Source: Rhynchopus sp. YZ270_cl-10
Lineage: Eukaryota; Euglenozoa; Diplonemea; Diplonemida; Diplonemidae
DNA: 64,000 bases
Direction: 5' to 3'
NCBI GenBank assembly: GCA_964035575.1
Contig: OZ037901.1
Span: 620,001-684,000, forward strand
Below the pieces are notes generated by a model, which worked only from the letters and a program-made list of their open reading frames with translations, was not told the DNA's origin and did not search any database. The translations under genes were made by a program, and so were the position numbers. Shown in pieces: positions 43,611 to 55,687 of the stretch. Within the stretch, counting starts at the first letter, position 1. Every line of letters begins with the position of its first letter.

Positions 43611-45397
43611 ATGTTCCGCCACTCCCTAGTCTACGTTGCCCCTGTGGTGGGCGTTCTTGTCCTCTTTTCCTTTGTGTTTGGCGACCCAACGAGGGTGGAT
43701 GGAGGCTCCTTCGCTGGTAACACTATTGTCCCTCTGACTGCTGCGACGTCACCACCGGCAGTGATACCGTCACGGCCATCTGCAGTTCAGACAGGGCAGA
43801 AGCAGCAGGATCCAAGCAGACCCATCATAGGGTTGGACCACTCAACGGAGGTGTGGTCACATAGCACAGAGAAGTTCACTGCAAAGGTGTTGTATGATGT
43901 GGAGAAATGCTCCGGTGTGGTGCACATACACCGTAAGGATGCAGTGGAGGTTGCGCGCATGGAGGCAACGCAGTTTACACAGGATGCGTCGATCCAGGCG
44001 TGGGTGAAAAAGGGGTTTGGTCCAGACTTTTTCAGAATAACGTTCCGTGGCCCCGAAGTGGTCATGGCAAATATAACCTATGCCGTCGGAGGGCACAGTA
44101 CAGGGACCTTCTTCTTCACACAGCCGGGGGAGTTCTTGATGACGATTCTGCTTGTGTTTGATGAGTTTAAGGCGGTCAATGATTTACACGAGAAGACCTG
44201 GTTTGACTATGCAAACACATACCTTGCGCAGAAGCAGCCAATACAATGCAAAACACCTGCAGCAGATGTGGCCCCCAACAAGCCGCCATGCGGGCTCAGC
44301 CAAAGCACCGCTTGGGGGCGTTGGGTTGCGAATGGTGAAGACCGATCCGACTTTAAGAAGGAATTTCCGAACTATTGGCTTCCCCTGAAGAAGTATGAGA
44401 AGCCTTTGAACGACGAGACCCCGGACATCCTTGGGCGCATGAACTACCGTACGATGTACCGCTGGGAGCCGTACGGCTGCTCACACACGAAGTTCTCAAA
44501 GGAGGACGCGCTCGAGGTTCTGCGTGGCATAAACCTGCATTTCTTTGGCGATTCGCATCTGAGAATGACGTTCTATGGGATGCTGAACCGTCTCGGCATC
44601 AAATTTTCCTTCGACAAAGTGTGGAAGGGCGACCGTGTCGATAAGATCGCCTCGCACAACTGCTCTGTCGCCTACGTCGCAAGCTACTTCCTGAACACAT
44701 CCCGACCAACGGCAGTCGACATGCTCATGAAGAAGAACTCAGTCATCCTCGCAGGGGTGGGGCAGCACCATGCGTCGGCGTGCTTCACCCTGCGCAAACA
44801 CACTATCACTGTTGAGGTATGCATGAGGGGCGCATTCTTCAAATTTTTCTCTTTGTGAGAATGGCCTTTGGTTCATCTCACAAAACCTTCATTTTCTTCT
44901 GTGGTTGCAACAAATTTCCTCTATTTTTTTCAGGATGCGATGAAAGACTTTGACCGGCACAATGCGAGTGTCGTCTGGTTTGGTGTGCCAGCACATCCAC
45001 ACAACCTGCACATGCGGATCGTGCAGAAGCGGACGGACTGCAGGAACAACCTCCGCCACAGACTCTTCAACAAAGTACAAGGCGAGTTGGCACGCTTCCG
45101 GCACTACCCGATTGTGGACACCTTTGCGAAGAGTTGGCCGATGATACACACATCGCCTGACGGTGCACACTACTACACATGGGTATGTTCAACACATTGC
45201 GACCCTACTTAGGCAGAAGACTGCCAAGACACCAATGAGCGTCTATCGATGGTCACCAATCAATTTTTTTTTTAAACGTACTGCAAGGCGTTGCCCACTC
45301 TACACTAAAAACACAAAAAATACAGGTCCGAGAAGCATGGCTTGACGACATCCTGATGAGCATCAAAGCACTCAAGGCGCGAGACGCCATTTCATAA
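43611..45397 (+). CDS. NXPE-like type II membrane protein with PC-esterase (SGNH) domain
   Basis: 508 residues from three exons: 43611-44816, 44934-45182 and 45326-45397. Residues ~7-24 are one hydrophobic segment (YVAPVVGVLVLFSFVFG) with a Pro/Ser-rich stalk behind it, so the protein probably sits in the Golgi or at the surface with its catalytic part in the lumen. Residues ~75-200 look like a beta-sandwich of the NXPE N-terminal kind. Residues ~300-500 carry PC-esterase blocks: FFGDSHLRM, with nucleophile Ser315 in GDSH, and SPDGAHYYTW, with Asp478 and His481 forming the D-x-x-H pair. Relatives acylate or deacylate sugars, or have unknown substrates. The substrate here cannot be told. The first intron contains a family I half-motif (~44869). 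Confidence 0.8.
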
Positions 45398-45533
45398 CCC
45401 TTAACCCTAACCACCCTTCCCCCCCTGCAGCCTCATGAGAGGAATAGTGACCCCCTCCTTTTGGCCTCATTTATGTCAACCCCCATTTCCCAACAAAAGT
45501 GTACCTGATTCAGAAACGGTCGTGGTACACATT

Positions 45534-47378
45534 ATGATGTCGTCCCTTGAGAGAGATTATATTGACAAGGAGCCGACTGAGACAACGTTTGCGGAGGAGG
45601 AGGTGATTGAAGATGTGCTGGAGATCTATGAGGGCGATAAGGGGCGGAGTGTGCGTGTGGGACGTGCCATGCATAAGTCGTTTCTGACGAACGGCCTCAC
45701 GAACCTGCCCGCGCAGGTGGGCTACCTGGACGCATCGAGGCCGTGGCTGTCGTACTGGATGCTGAATTCCATGGATCTTATCGGCCACCTGCACACTACG
45801 CCACCCAACACATTGATCCCCACCCCGCAGGCCGTTGTCGCGTTCATGCGGTCGTGCTTCACAGAGGTCTCTCCTGGGTGTGGATCCTTCGGAGGGGGAC
45901 CAGCGCAGATCCCCCACCTGGCGCCTACTTACAGTGGTATGTCAAGAAAAGGTCTTCGGGTAGATGTTTGTTTTTTTCCTTTTGTTTCTCCGGACCGTTT
46001 TCAGATTCGTGCCTGCGGGAAGGCTTCACCGTCTTCCGTCTTGGCATATCTTTGGCGGCATTTTTTGCACTTTTAGCCATCATATTAACCTTTCTTTTTT
46101 TCAGGTGTGTTGACTCTGCTTGCTGTGGGGACGTCTGAGGCATATGCGTTGCTTGATGAAAAGAAGGAAATGATCAAAGCCTGGTTCAAAACCCTCAAGA
46201 ACCCCGACGGCAGCGTCCTCATGCACGACGGCGGTGAGGTCGACGTACGCGGCTGCTACTGCATGCTCATTGTCGCTGTCATGGTGGGCATCGACACACC
46301 CGACGTCACCTCCAACATTGCCGAATTCGTTGCCAGCTGCCAAACCTATGAGGGCGGCTTCGGCTGCAAACCTTCTGAAGAGGCGCACGGTGGGTTTACC
46401 TTTTGCGCAACAGCGGCGCTTGGTTTGGTCCGCAGGCTGGACCTCATTAATGTCCCTCGTTTGAAGAAATGGCTGGCGACGAGACAACATAAGGCGGGGC
46501 TGGGCTTCAATGGGAGAACGAACAAATTGATTGATTCGTGTTATTCGTTTTGGGTTGGCTCTGCGCACGCCATCCTACGTGCCCAGGAGGCGGTGGCGGC
46601 GTCACGGCGACGATGCGTGGCAGCAGGGGACACACCCCCACGGGACACTGCAGTGCCCAGTCTGCCACACCTCGCCTCCATGGCCGATGCCTTGGTGCTC
46701 GACCAAATGGCCTACATAGACCTCGAAGACCTCCCAGAAGAGCTTCTGCAACGCTTCATCGACAACGCGCCAAAAGAAGAAACCGTAGAAACCAAAATCG
46801 ATTCCGAACCACCCACAACGCACCAAGATGTCGAAGAGGATTGGGTCGAAAGCGACTCAGGGATGTTCTGTTATAACCAAGTATGATCTTTTCCCCCATT
46901 CTCTTTTGAATCGATACCAAATGTTTAGGGAAAATAATTGAATATCGTCAATAAAATCTTACCCCTCTTACAGGAAAAACTGCAGCAATTCTTGATCTGC
47001 TGCTGCCAGCAGCCTGCTGGGGGTCTGCGTGACAAGCCTGGGGTGCGTCCCGACTACTACCACACCTGCTACGCCCTGTCTGGGCTGGGTCTGAGCCAGA
47101 ACCTGGGGAAGGCGTACCACGTGGCTCGGCTGGGTGGCGCCTCTGTGCTGTCGAACACCACCGACGCACCTCCACCCTCCACCGCCCCCGATGCACAGCA
47201 GGCACTCCTCCTACGTGCGCTTGAAGCAGCAGGGCACGACTGCGACCCCGTCTTCTACAAAGACGACGAGAAAAACGTCCTCCGCCACTCCAACCCCATG
47301 TTCAACCTCCGCAGAGAACGTGTCGTCAAAGGACTCAAACATTTCAGAAGCTCTTCTGTTATCCCTTTGAGACGGTAA
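45534..47378 (+). CDS. FNTB: Protein farnesyltransferase beta subunit
   Basis: Catalytic subunit that attaches farnesyl to the cysteine of C-terminal CAAX boxes, working with an alpha subunit in the cytosol. 527 residues from three exons: 45534-45936, 46105-46880 and 46974-47378. Beta-subunit signatures are clear: CQTYEGGFG, EAHGGFTFCATAAL, GRTNKLIDSCYSFWVG, DKPGVRPDYYHTCYALSGL, and a late HSNPMFN. The zinc ligands are predicted to be Asp278, Cys280 and His423. The family is usually ~430 residues; extra length comes from a hydrophilic insert after SAHAIL and an insert near residues 445-500. The start at 45534 (MMSS) is chosen. An in-frame ATG at 45435 would add 33 residues. The gap to the upstream stop is only 136 bp. 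Confidence 0.93.
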
Positions 47379-47924
47379 AGGGGGGAGGGGCGAGGGGGGA
47401 AAATATCCAATTGAGGGCCATAGGCCTGTTGAGCGAGAGACAAAAAGAATGGGGGATATTTTATAACATTATGTGATGACTGTGGGAAGCGTACCCATGT
47501 CCAGCCCTAACTCTTTTTATATCCCACACAAAAAAAGAACCCTCCGCGACCTTCCCTTTGAGCTGCATTTTTAGTACGTTTCGACCACTCTTTTCCCCGG
47601 CTTTGAGCGCACAAACAAACCCGAATCAAGGTGACTTAAGCACTGCGAACCTTACATTTTATTTTCCACACACTACGGTACGGGCAAACCATTAGGGTTC
47701 CTTTTTATAGCAATTGTGCTTTCATCTGGGGCTGGCATCGTACGTGGGTCAGTCGGAGGTGCGGCACAGCTTTTCGTGTCTCCTTGACCCTAGATAGCCG
47801 CACACACCTCTCATCTTCTTTCCTCTCCTTTCCCTTCAACTTCTTCTCCTCTCAACACCCTCTTACAGAACCCCTTCCAAAGGGGAGAATAGACAAAACG
47901 CACGGTGCGTTTGTCTTCTTTTAG
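47379..47924. other. Intergenic spacer
   Basis: No gene or recognised repeat seen. It becomes pyrimidine-rich just before the next start codon. Confidence 0.6.
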
Positions 47925-50900
47925 ATGATGAACGGGTTGGGGCAGGGAGCCCCCGCAGGGCAGGGCGAGGAGTTGGCATGGGGCGAGATGCACAGCATCC
48001 TTACTGGAGAGGATGTGGGGTTTGTGGACAAGAAGGACGCACTGCTGAGGACGTGCCGTCTGCAGGACACGACGTCCTCTGAGGAGATGGTGCGCGCTGT
48101 GGCGCTGGTCTTCCAGAGTGTGTCGCCCGACTACCTCTCGGGGCAGGAGCTGCTGCAGCGTCCACGCCACCTCGACCTTGCGCAGGAGGTGTTGCGTCGC
48201 GACGCTGTCAACAAAATCATCCTAGGCCTCTCAGGCCCCTTCCGCCAGATGCAGGCAACACAGTCCTCCCCAAGCCTCTTCATCCTGCACTCTGCGTCCG
48301 CCCTCGTCGGCATCACACAATGCTTCCAGCTCACCCCCGCAGAGCTCAACACTCTTCTCGAGGCACTGCACTTCAGTCTGCAGGTGTTGGATGGGTGGAT
48401 GGACCAAAGCATGAACGCAGGGGGTGGGGGCACCTCAGCAGGGACTACCTATACGCTTGCGGGTGCGCCTGCGACGCAGCATTTGAGGTTCCCAACAGGG
48501 ACGCCTGGTGCGTTGCTGGAGGATGTGGCGTATTTGTTGTCGTTGTCGGTGGTGAACGCATTGAGGGTGCCGCAGAGCGAGACGTATGCCCTGTGGGCGC
48601 GTGACAGCAAGGTGGCGTGCACAACAAACGCACTGCTTGCGCATGCAGGCACCGTGGAGATGTTGACGCACCTCTGCTACCGTGCGGATAACGCACAGCA
48701 CAGCTCCAGCCACTACGTCCTCAATAAGATCGAGCAGGTGGGGCGTGGCGACCGTCGCAGCCGTGAAGAAGCAGCAGGCTACTACGGGATTGTCCTCACC
48801 GGTGTGTCCGGCTTCCTCATGTCGCATGCCGAGGCAGAGACCCGCGAGGTTGGTGCCATCGCGCTCCAAATGTGCTGCGGCTCAATAGTGCAGATGGGTG
48901 TCGGCTCGCGTGTCCTCGCACGCTACAAATGGAAGGGGTCTGTCTTCGCGCGGGGCACAGTGCGTGCAGTGCGCAACGATGGTACGTTGGTGGTCCGCTT
49001 CGACGATGGCGAGGAGGAGAGTGTGCACCGCAACTACGTCAAACTCGAGTCTGCGCACCAGCTGAGTGGACACGGGTGGGCGCGTGCGCGTGAGTGGTTC
49101 CCGTCGTTCTTCTCATGTGGGCTGGGGACGGTGGTGACGGAGGAGACCCTGCTGCAGTGCCTTAGCGTGACAATGGACTTCTGGCTTGCCAGCACTATGT
49201 GCGCGCTTGTGGACGAGCTCATCCCAGCGGAGCAGGAGGCATTCCGAGTGTGGGAGGAGTGTGTCCGCCAGCGCGACACACCCGGGTACAGCACAGACCC
49301 AGTGAACGGGTCGCTCTACGAGAACTACTCGGATGTGCCGCCGACACCTGAGTGCCGCATTCTGCTGGACGTGCTGCACGCCATTGCATTCACCCTGAAC
49401 CCCGACAACGCTTCCCTCCTGCTTAGCGAACGCCTGCCTGTCTCTTGGCGGGGCGAGATGGTGTCGAACATTTTGAAGTACGATAAGTCTGACGCGATTC
49501 AGAACCCTAGGCCGGGGACGGCGATGTTTGTACGCTTTGTGCGCAAGGCGCATGGCTCGCAGGGGCCTATTGCTTGGCTGATTGAGTCGTCTCCGGGGAG
49601 ACAGGGTGATTTGTGTGCACCTGCACTGTCGGTGCTGTCTGCATACCTGGACCTGTGCACGGGGCTGTGCGTGACGAACGAGGCTGCCTTTGAGGTGTTC
49701 AGCATGATGCAGGCTGACGCTGAGCCACGCTCCACCTTCCACATCTCCTCGCGCTACATCATCACAGACCCTGAGTGCAGTGTTATGGGCGGGCTTGCAC
49801 AGCGCAACGACAAGCCCACAGCAGAGGCGGACAGCTTCCTGAAGTCCGCCCTGCAGCTTCTCTCCACGATGCTCCTGCGCTCGCCTCTTGTCAAGGCAGC
49901 CATCTCGCAGAAGCCCGATCTCATGCAGTCCTGCTTCGAACGTCTCTTCCTCTTGCTTGAAAAGCCTGTCGGCGGTGCTGTCATCGGCCAGATATTCAAC
50001 ACCCTTGCGGCATGGTCCGACACACACGACACCGCTGCACAGATGTGGCACCGCATCCAGCAGGGCAACGTCCTCGCGATCCAGCAGCAGCCAAGCAGGA
50101 CGCATGCAAACGGCTTCGGCGTGGCGCGCATTGAGTACGGCCAGGGCCACGTGGGCCAAGCAGGACACCAAGGCCAGGACGCAGTGCAGGGGGGCATGGA
50201 GTTCGAGTTCCAACAAGAACGGCGGAACAGACGCTACCCGCAGACGATCGGGTTCCTGACGTTGATCCTGCAGCTGCTGAAGACGGTGAACTGGCGCAAC
50301 ACACAGCAGGACGTCTCGCTGCACACCCTTGCGGTGCACTACGTGAAGTGGGCGATGGAGAGCGTGCTGCTGCGCTGGGATGAGCAGCGCTTCGACAACA
50401 TGAAGGAGAAGTGGCAGATCGCGTTCCTGCTTTTGGGCATTGTCCGTGCAGCACTTCTCATCCCCGAGCCGCAGACGGGGGCAGGGTACGACCAGTCAAC
50501 GACACGGCAGCGGGCAGCACCTTCACTGCTGTGGTGGGCGATCAACAGCAAGGCGCTGCTGCGCAAGCTTATGGAGATGACCACAGAGCGGAGGGGGCGC
50601 GACAACCGCATCGGGATGATCCTTGACGAGCTTCTTGTTGAATGCTTGGCAACCATCCTTGCGGTTCTGAAGCACACCCGCAGTGCGCGTGGCGACAGGA
50701 AGAAGGTGACGTCTGAGCTGAACGGGAAGGGCCTTACACAGGACGTTGTGGACTGGGACGACGGCAGCCTTGTGATGAAGCTCTCAAGCGAGGAGTGGCA
50801 CATGATCACCCTGCGCCACAGCAACCCCTACATTGTCTCGCAGCTCTGCCTCAACATCCTCCTCCAGCTTGTCCAGGAGCGCTGCCGCATCTCGCATCAC

Positions 50901-53900
50901 TTCCTTGCCTCAGGCCGCGGCAGGCCTGAGGACATCACACGCGACGCCGAAGAAACCCTTCTCGAGACCTCCAAACGCGCCTACGCAGAAATGATGAAAA
51001 ACCCCCAAGCCCAAGCCGAGGCAGCCAACCTCGACAAACACGTCATCCGTGCCCTCGAGGCGGGCACCCGGGTCAGCAACATCATCCCACAACTGCAGCA
51101 CCACCTCATCCCTTCTATGGCTAAGTGTGGCATGCAGCGTGAGGCTCAGGGGGTGCAGGCGAGCCTGCCCGCCTTTGAGAACAACAAGGCGGATATGGTG
51201 CAGGAGCTGATGGCTGATATCTTGAATTTGGAGGTGGAAGAGGAGGAGAGCGACACGAGGCGGCTGTTGGTGTGCGACATTTTGAGTGAGTCGTTGTCGA
51301 CGGATGCGTGGTACTACAACCTGACGCACATTCTGTGTGGTGTGCCTGAACGCTATGTCGAGGGACGCACCCGTGTCGTGGGGGTGTCCGACCACGATGT
51401 GCTGCGGCCCTTCGGCTCGCAACGACAAACCTGTGTCTCCGTCATCGCAGAGCGTCTCCTCGAGAACGACAACACCTTCGTCAAGCTCAACCCCGTCACA
51501 GCCAGCCGCTTCCTCAAGGTCCTTGCCGCCCTCGCAAGCGACCGCGTCATCGGCTCTGCAGTGCTCCGCTACATCCGCAGTGTCAACCTTGTCGACAAAC
51601 TGATGGGGCTTCTCAAAGAGCGCCTCAGCGAGCTTCCCGTGCAGCCATCGGTATGTTTTTTAAGTACAATAGGAGAAAAGTGGAGATGGTTCGTGTGACA
51701 AAAAAATTTCTATACAGTCCTTCCGCGACCCAACCAATATTGCACGCGAATTTGGCATCTGTGCGTCGGTGCTTCAGCTTGCTGCGCTCGAGCTTTTCTC
51801 TAACCCAGACCCTAGTGCACAGAAACACGTATGTCCATTTTTCTCCTCCTCTTCAACGGCACTCTTCACAGATCCTTAAGATGCTGTGCACGACACGTGA
51901 ATGGCATCACCCTCTATTGCTTGAGGGGATCCGCAGTCTTGATGTTGACTCGCTTCCTGCGCCGCCACGTGTCTCGGAGCTGTTGACGGTGCCGATGCAG
52001 GTTGTGCAGGAGGGGGACATTCCGTCGTACTCTATTGAGGCCTTGGAAGAGCAGCTGGGGGGTGTGCCTGGGACGCAGGAGGCAGTGGCGATGGTGCAGC
52101 AGGCGAATGAGGCGCTGGCGGTGTACCCCTGCGTGGTGGACTATGTGGAGAAGTGGTGCCGCCTGGCAGAGGTCACGCTTGTCATTGTGGAGGCGGAGGC
52201 GGAGGCAGGCAACGACCGTTCCATCACCCAGGAGGTGGATGAAGTGCTGTTCCAAACGCTGCTCACGCTTGTGAACCAGATGTCCATCAACCTCAGCCGT
52301 TCCCGGTCCATGCCGCACTCCGAAAGCGTCATGGACGCCTTGCTTGCAAAGCTCCGCTCCAAAATCGATGAACGTCTCTCGCGCGCAGCGCTTGCCCTCG
52401 TCGATGCAATTCACACGCGTTCGCAGCGTGGCACATCACACCGCTCAGCAGAGCAGCTCGTGCACCTCCTCCGCCCCCTCCTGCAGTGTCTCTGCGATGC
52501 ATCCGATAAGGACATCCGGGCCAATCTCTACACGGTATGTTGCTATCACTTTTATTAGAATACACTGCAGTTTTTGAGTGCTTTTTTTTGACGGCACTAC
52601 CGCATAGCCAGCTTTTGTTGCTTTTTCAGAGCCATTTTTTTAGGGGGCTTCGCCCCCACACTCCTGCCACTCCACTAATGAACAGACTTTCCGCGCTGAA
52701 GAATCCGATGAAGAATTCTTCGAAAAAAAAAAAAATCCCAAAAAAAAAACTTTTTCCAGTGAAGAATTCTTCATTGGAAAAAAATAAAAATAAAAAAAAA
52801 TTCCCGAAGAAGAAAAAAAATTCCCCCACATAAGCCACTGAGTGACCAGAACTGGCCTCATGAACAAAGTGACCCCGTCACAGCCAGAACGCGACTCAAT
52901 TGATCAAACGCCGAACGAAAAGGAAGCATGCAGCATGGCGAAAGAAAAAGTAGCGTACCGTGCGCCTGCGGCGCAAGTTTCCCATGACATTGTTTGGCTG
53001 TAAAAATGTGCAATTTTATGCGCAATTTTTTGAAATGTTGCGTACCGTGGCTTCGCCAGGAGCTTTGATGCTATGGCCACCGTTTCTTTTTGTACACGTA
53101 CTGAGGTTACTGATAATTCGTGTGTCTGGTGCAAATATCAATCAAGTTGAACTCCTCAGTCGGATACCCGAGGAATTCTCTCATTCCGGGTCGGGCTCGA
53201 CCGCGCTTTTTTATTTTATTTTTTGGAAATCTCAGGGACTGCGCTGGGACGCGTTTTTTGGGCCAGAACTCTAGTTTCTCCGCCGGAGGCCCCGAACTTG
53301 CGGTAAATTCCGGCGCGCGTAGCGCGCCGGGCTCGGGACGTATTTACCTTTTATGTACAAAATCACGATTCTTCATCAAAAATCGTACCCAATGAAGGAG
53401 CGCGGAAACACTGCTAATGAATCCAAAAAAAAACCCCAATACAGGTCCTCATCGCACTGCTGCACAACGTTGATGACTGTCCGTTGGACAGTTCGTCGCA
53501 GGTTGACGCAGAAAAGCTTCAGGTATGCCACCTCCCCCACACTGCACCACACCACATCCCACAAAGGTACGCCGAGCATGCCAGAACGAGCTTCTCCGCA
53601 ACCCGCATGCGCTGATGCAGCGCTTGATGGCAGATGCTTCTGACAACTCTGGGTACGTCACGACTGCTGCGTGGAGCACGCTCGCCAAGATCGTAGAGTG
53701 GGACGAGGAGGAGCAGGTGTCGTCGGAGCTGCACAGCACGAACCTCATTGCACAGCAGCTCGCGAACTACGACGGGGTGTTGTGCGAGCTCCTCAAGCTT
53801 GCGAGCCAGGGGGACTCGAGCGGTGCCTTCCACCTGGGGGCTTACCAGGCGTATATGTCCTTCCTGCTGGCATACGCGAACACTGTGGGTGGTGCGAAGG

Positions 53901-55215
53901 CGCTGGTGGAGCAGCATGCGTTCATGAAACACCTTGCAGGACGCAAGCTCCTAAGCCTCTGCGGCGACGGCTTCCCCAGCACGATCGAGCTTCTGCAGGA
54001 GCGCTGCGCGCAGGTTGCCCTCCCCGCCCTCCGCGTCGTGCGTGCCCTTGTACAGCGCCTTGCCACCGACCACTCCGTCATCCAGCAGGTGCACACCCTT
54101 CTCGACACACACTCACGCCTCTTCGACTTCATCCTCCGCAGACCCTTCAGCCTCCGCAAGGCGCATGACTCCCTCGACGTCACATCCCTTCAGATGCTGG
54201 AATGCTCCACCCAAATCATCTCAGTCTACGCCTGCTCAGACGAGCCCTACGCAAAGGTATGTTTAAAACATGCATCGAAAAAAATAACGATATTCCACAG
54301 GCAAACGCACCAGCCCTGGTCCACAAATACCAGCTTCGCAGCATTCTTGCAGAGTTTTCAAGCCGTTCCCTGTGGGCGCATAAGGTGCTCGCCGACGATG
54401 GGGCTAGCGTAGGGGACTGGACCAGCGCAACTTCCGAGGAGGTATGGTGGTTTCTTTTTTTAGCACAACCCTTACCCTTTTATCAGGCAACCGCAGCTGT
54501 GACAGGGGTTGTATTCAATGTGCTGCAGTGTTTGCGACACATCTCGGATACATGCGAGTCTGGCGAGCCGTTGTTCCAACTGAGTGTGAGCGACCCTGAT
54601 GGTGTGTCGACGGAGAGTGTGCTGTCGCGTGTCGATGTGACGGTGCTTCTGAGCTGTCTGAAAGACCTGCAGCGCAGCACGCACCACCTCACCAAGACCG
54701 CTGCTCCGTCCGCAACACCCATGCAGGAGCGTGCGGAGGGGCCGAACTCGATTTTGATGTCCGTCCTGCACCACTCCATTGCAGAAGCACTGCTCCTCCT
54801 CCTCCACCACGTCAGACTCATGAACGAATCGCAAGACCCTCGCTGTCGTGCCTCAGCCTTGCAACACGTTGAAACCGTTTTGAAGGTATGATATTAAAAA
54901 AATGGAATGAAAAATTAGGGGAAATAATAATTCACAACAGGAACTCTCGGAGTATGTCAGAGCCTCGTTTGCTTCGTCCCGGCAGGACCGCGTCACGATG
55001 CAGGTATGTCTTTCCCCCCCCCCCTGAAATTTCATTTTGGTTTTTTGCAGCCTAAATTCACTTTTTTTTTGTGAAGCTCTCAATCAATCAAAGCAACTCT
55101 TTTTCTGTCACTATAACTTTATTCATTTCCCCCACAGCTGATCTCCACCATTGACACTATCGCAAAGTCGATTGGAGGTGCATTAGGCATTGCCGTGCAG
55201 ACGATCGCAGCATAA
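47925..55215 (+). CDS. Nup188/Nup192/Nup205-family inner-ring nucleoporin
   Basis: Large alpha-solenoid scaffold of the nuclear pore inner ring. I read nine exons: 47925-51650, 51718-51828, 51872-52534, 53445-53522, 53585-54256, 54301-54441, 54487-54885, 54941-55003 and 55138-55215, giving 1976 residues. All joins are in frame. The family call rests on overall size, all-helical content and the segment MEFEFQQERRNRRYPQTIGF, which matches the conserved ELNEIE..EYPLT block. Residues ~325-367 are an SH3/Tudor-like insert (VGSRVLARYKWKG, then DGTLVVRFDDGEEESV); an SH3-like insert is known in Nup188. Length is closer to Nup205, so the paralogue is unresolved. The intron 52535-53444 is 910 nt; the other seven are 43 to 134 nt. 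For intron 53523-53584 an AAG acceptor 18 nt upstream would also keep frame. Confidence 0.78.
52640..53345. repeat. Repeat insertion inside a nucleoporin intron
   Basis: A non-coding block of short GC-rich hairpins with 3-nt loops: GGGGGC TTC GCCCCC (52643-52657), TGCGCC TGC GGCGCA (~52961-52975), TGGC TTC GCCA (~53048-53058) and CCGGCGCGC GTA GCGCGCCGG (53310-53330). Near 52710-52780 are GAAGAATTC palindromes. 52963-53060 is the reverse complement of 10328-10437 in the MITE, at roughly 85-90% by eye. I cannot see clear terminal repeats, so the boundaries are approximate. Confidence 0.6.
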
Positions 55216-55380
55216 CCGTACACCCGCAAACCCAAACCAAACCAGAAACAACACAGCAAGGGTTGAGCACGAATGGCATCTATGCCGACCGTAAAAAAAG
55301 GCTTCGGCCAATGTTAAGTACAGAACCCTAGTTACCCAACCCAAGATGGGTGCTAAGGTGATTGTCGATACAAAAAACTA

Positions 55381-55430
55381 TAGTGGAGTTCATCCTCGGG
55401 TGTCTACACTAATACAACCAAGTTTTCAAA
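55381..55430 (+). repeat. Dispersed repeat family III, copy 3
   Basis: CATCCTCGGGTG, which keeps the hairpin with one G-U pair, is followed by TCTACACTAATACAACC and AAGTTTTCAA. It lies ~165 bases after the nucleoporin stop. Confidence 0.6.
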
Positions 55431-55606
55431 AAACAAAAATGCGTTCTCCGTTTAGTTAGATTCTTTCTTCTTTTTTTTTTTTTTTGGCCGTGGTTCAAGT
55501 TTTCCTTTTGGTGAGCGTCCAAGTTGGGGGGAGGTTTTTAAATCTCATGAAAAAATGTGTCGATGTTATACCTTCTTTTTTTGGGGTTGTAAGAATGATT
55601 GAACAC

Positions 55607-55687
55607 AAAAGAGGCTTACGTTCATCTTACCAAAACCCTTTCTCTTTTTTTGTTGGTACACTGTCACGAGAGGGCTTTGTATTTCAA
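55607..55687 (+). repeat. Family I half-motif plus family II repeat
   Basis: GAGGCTTACGTTCATCTT at ~55607 is followed ~45 bases later by GTACACTGTCACGAGAGG and GCTTTGTATTTCAA, then a T tract. The order matches the 5.7-6.1 kb and 60.1-60.2 kb regions. Confidence 0.6.
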
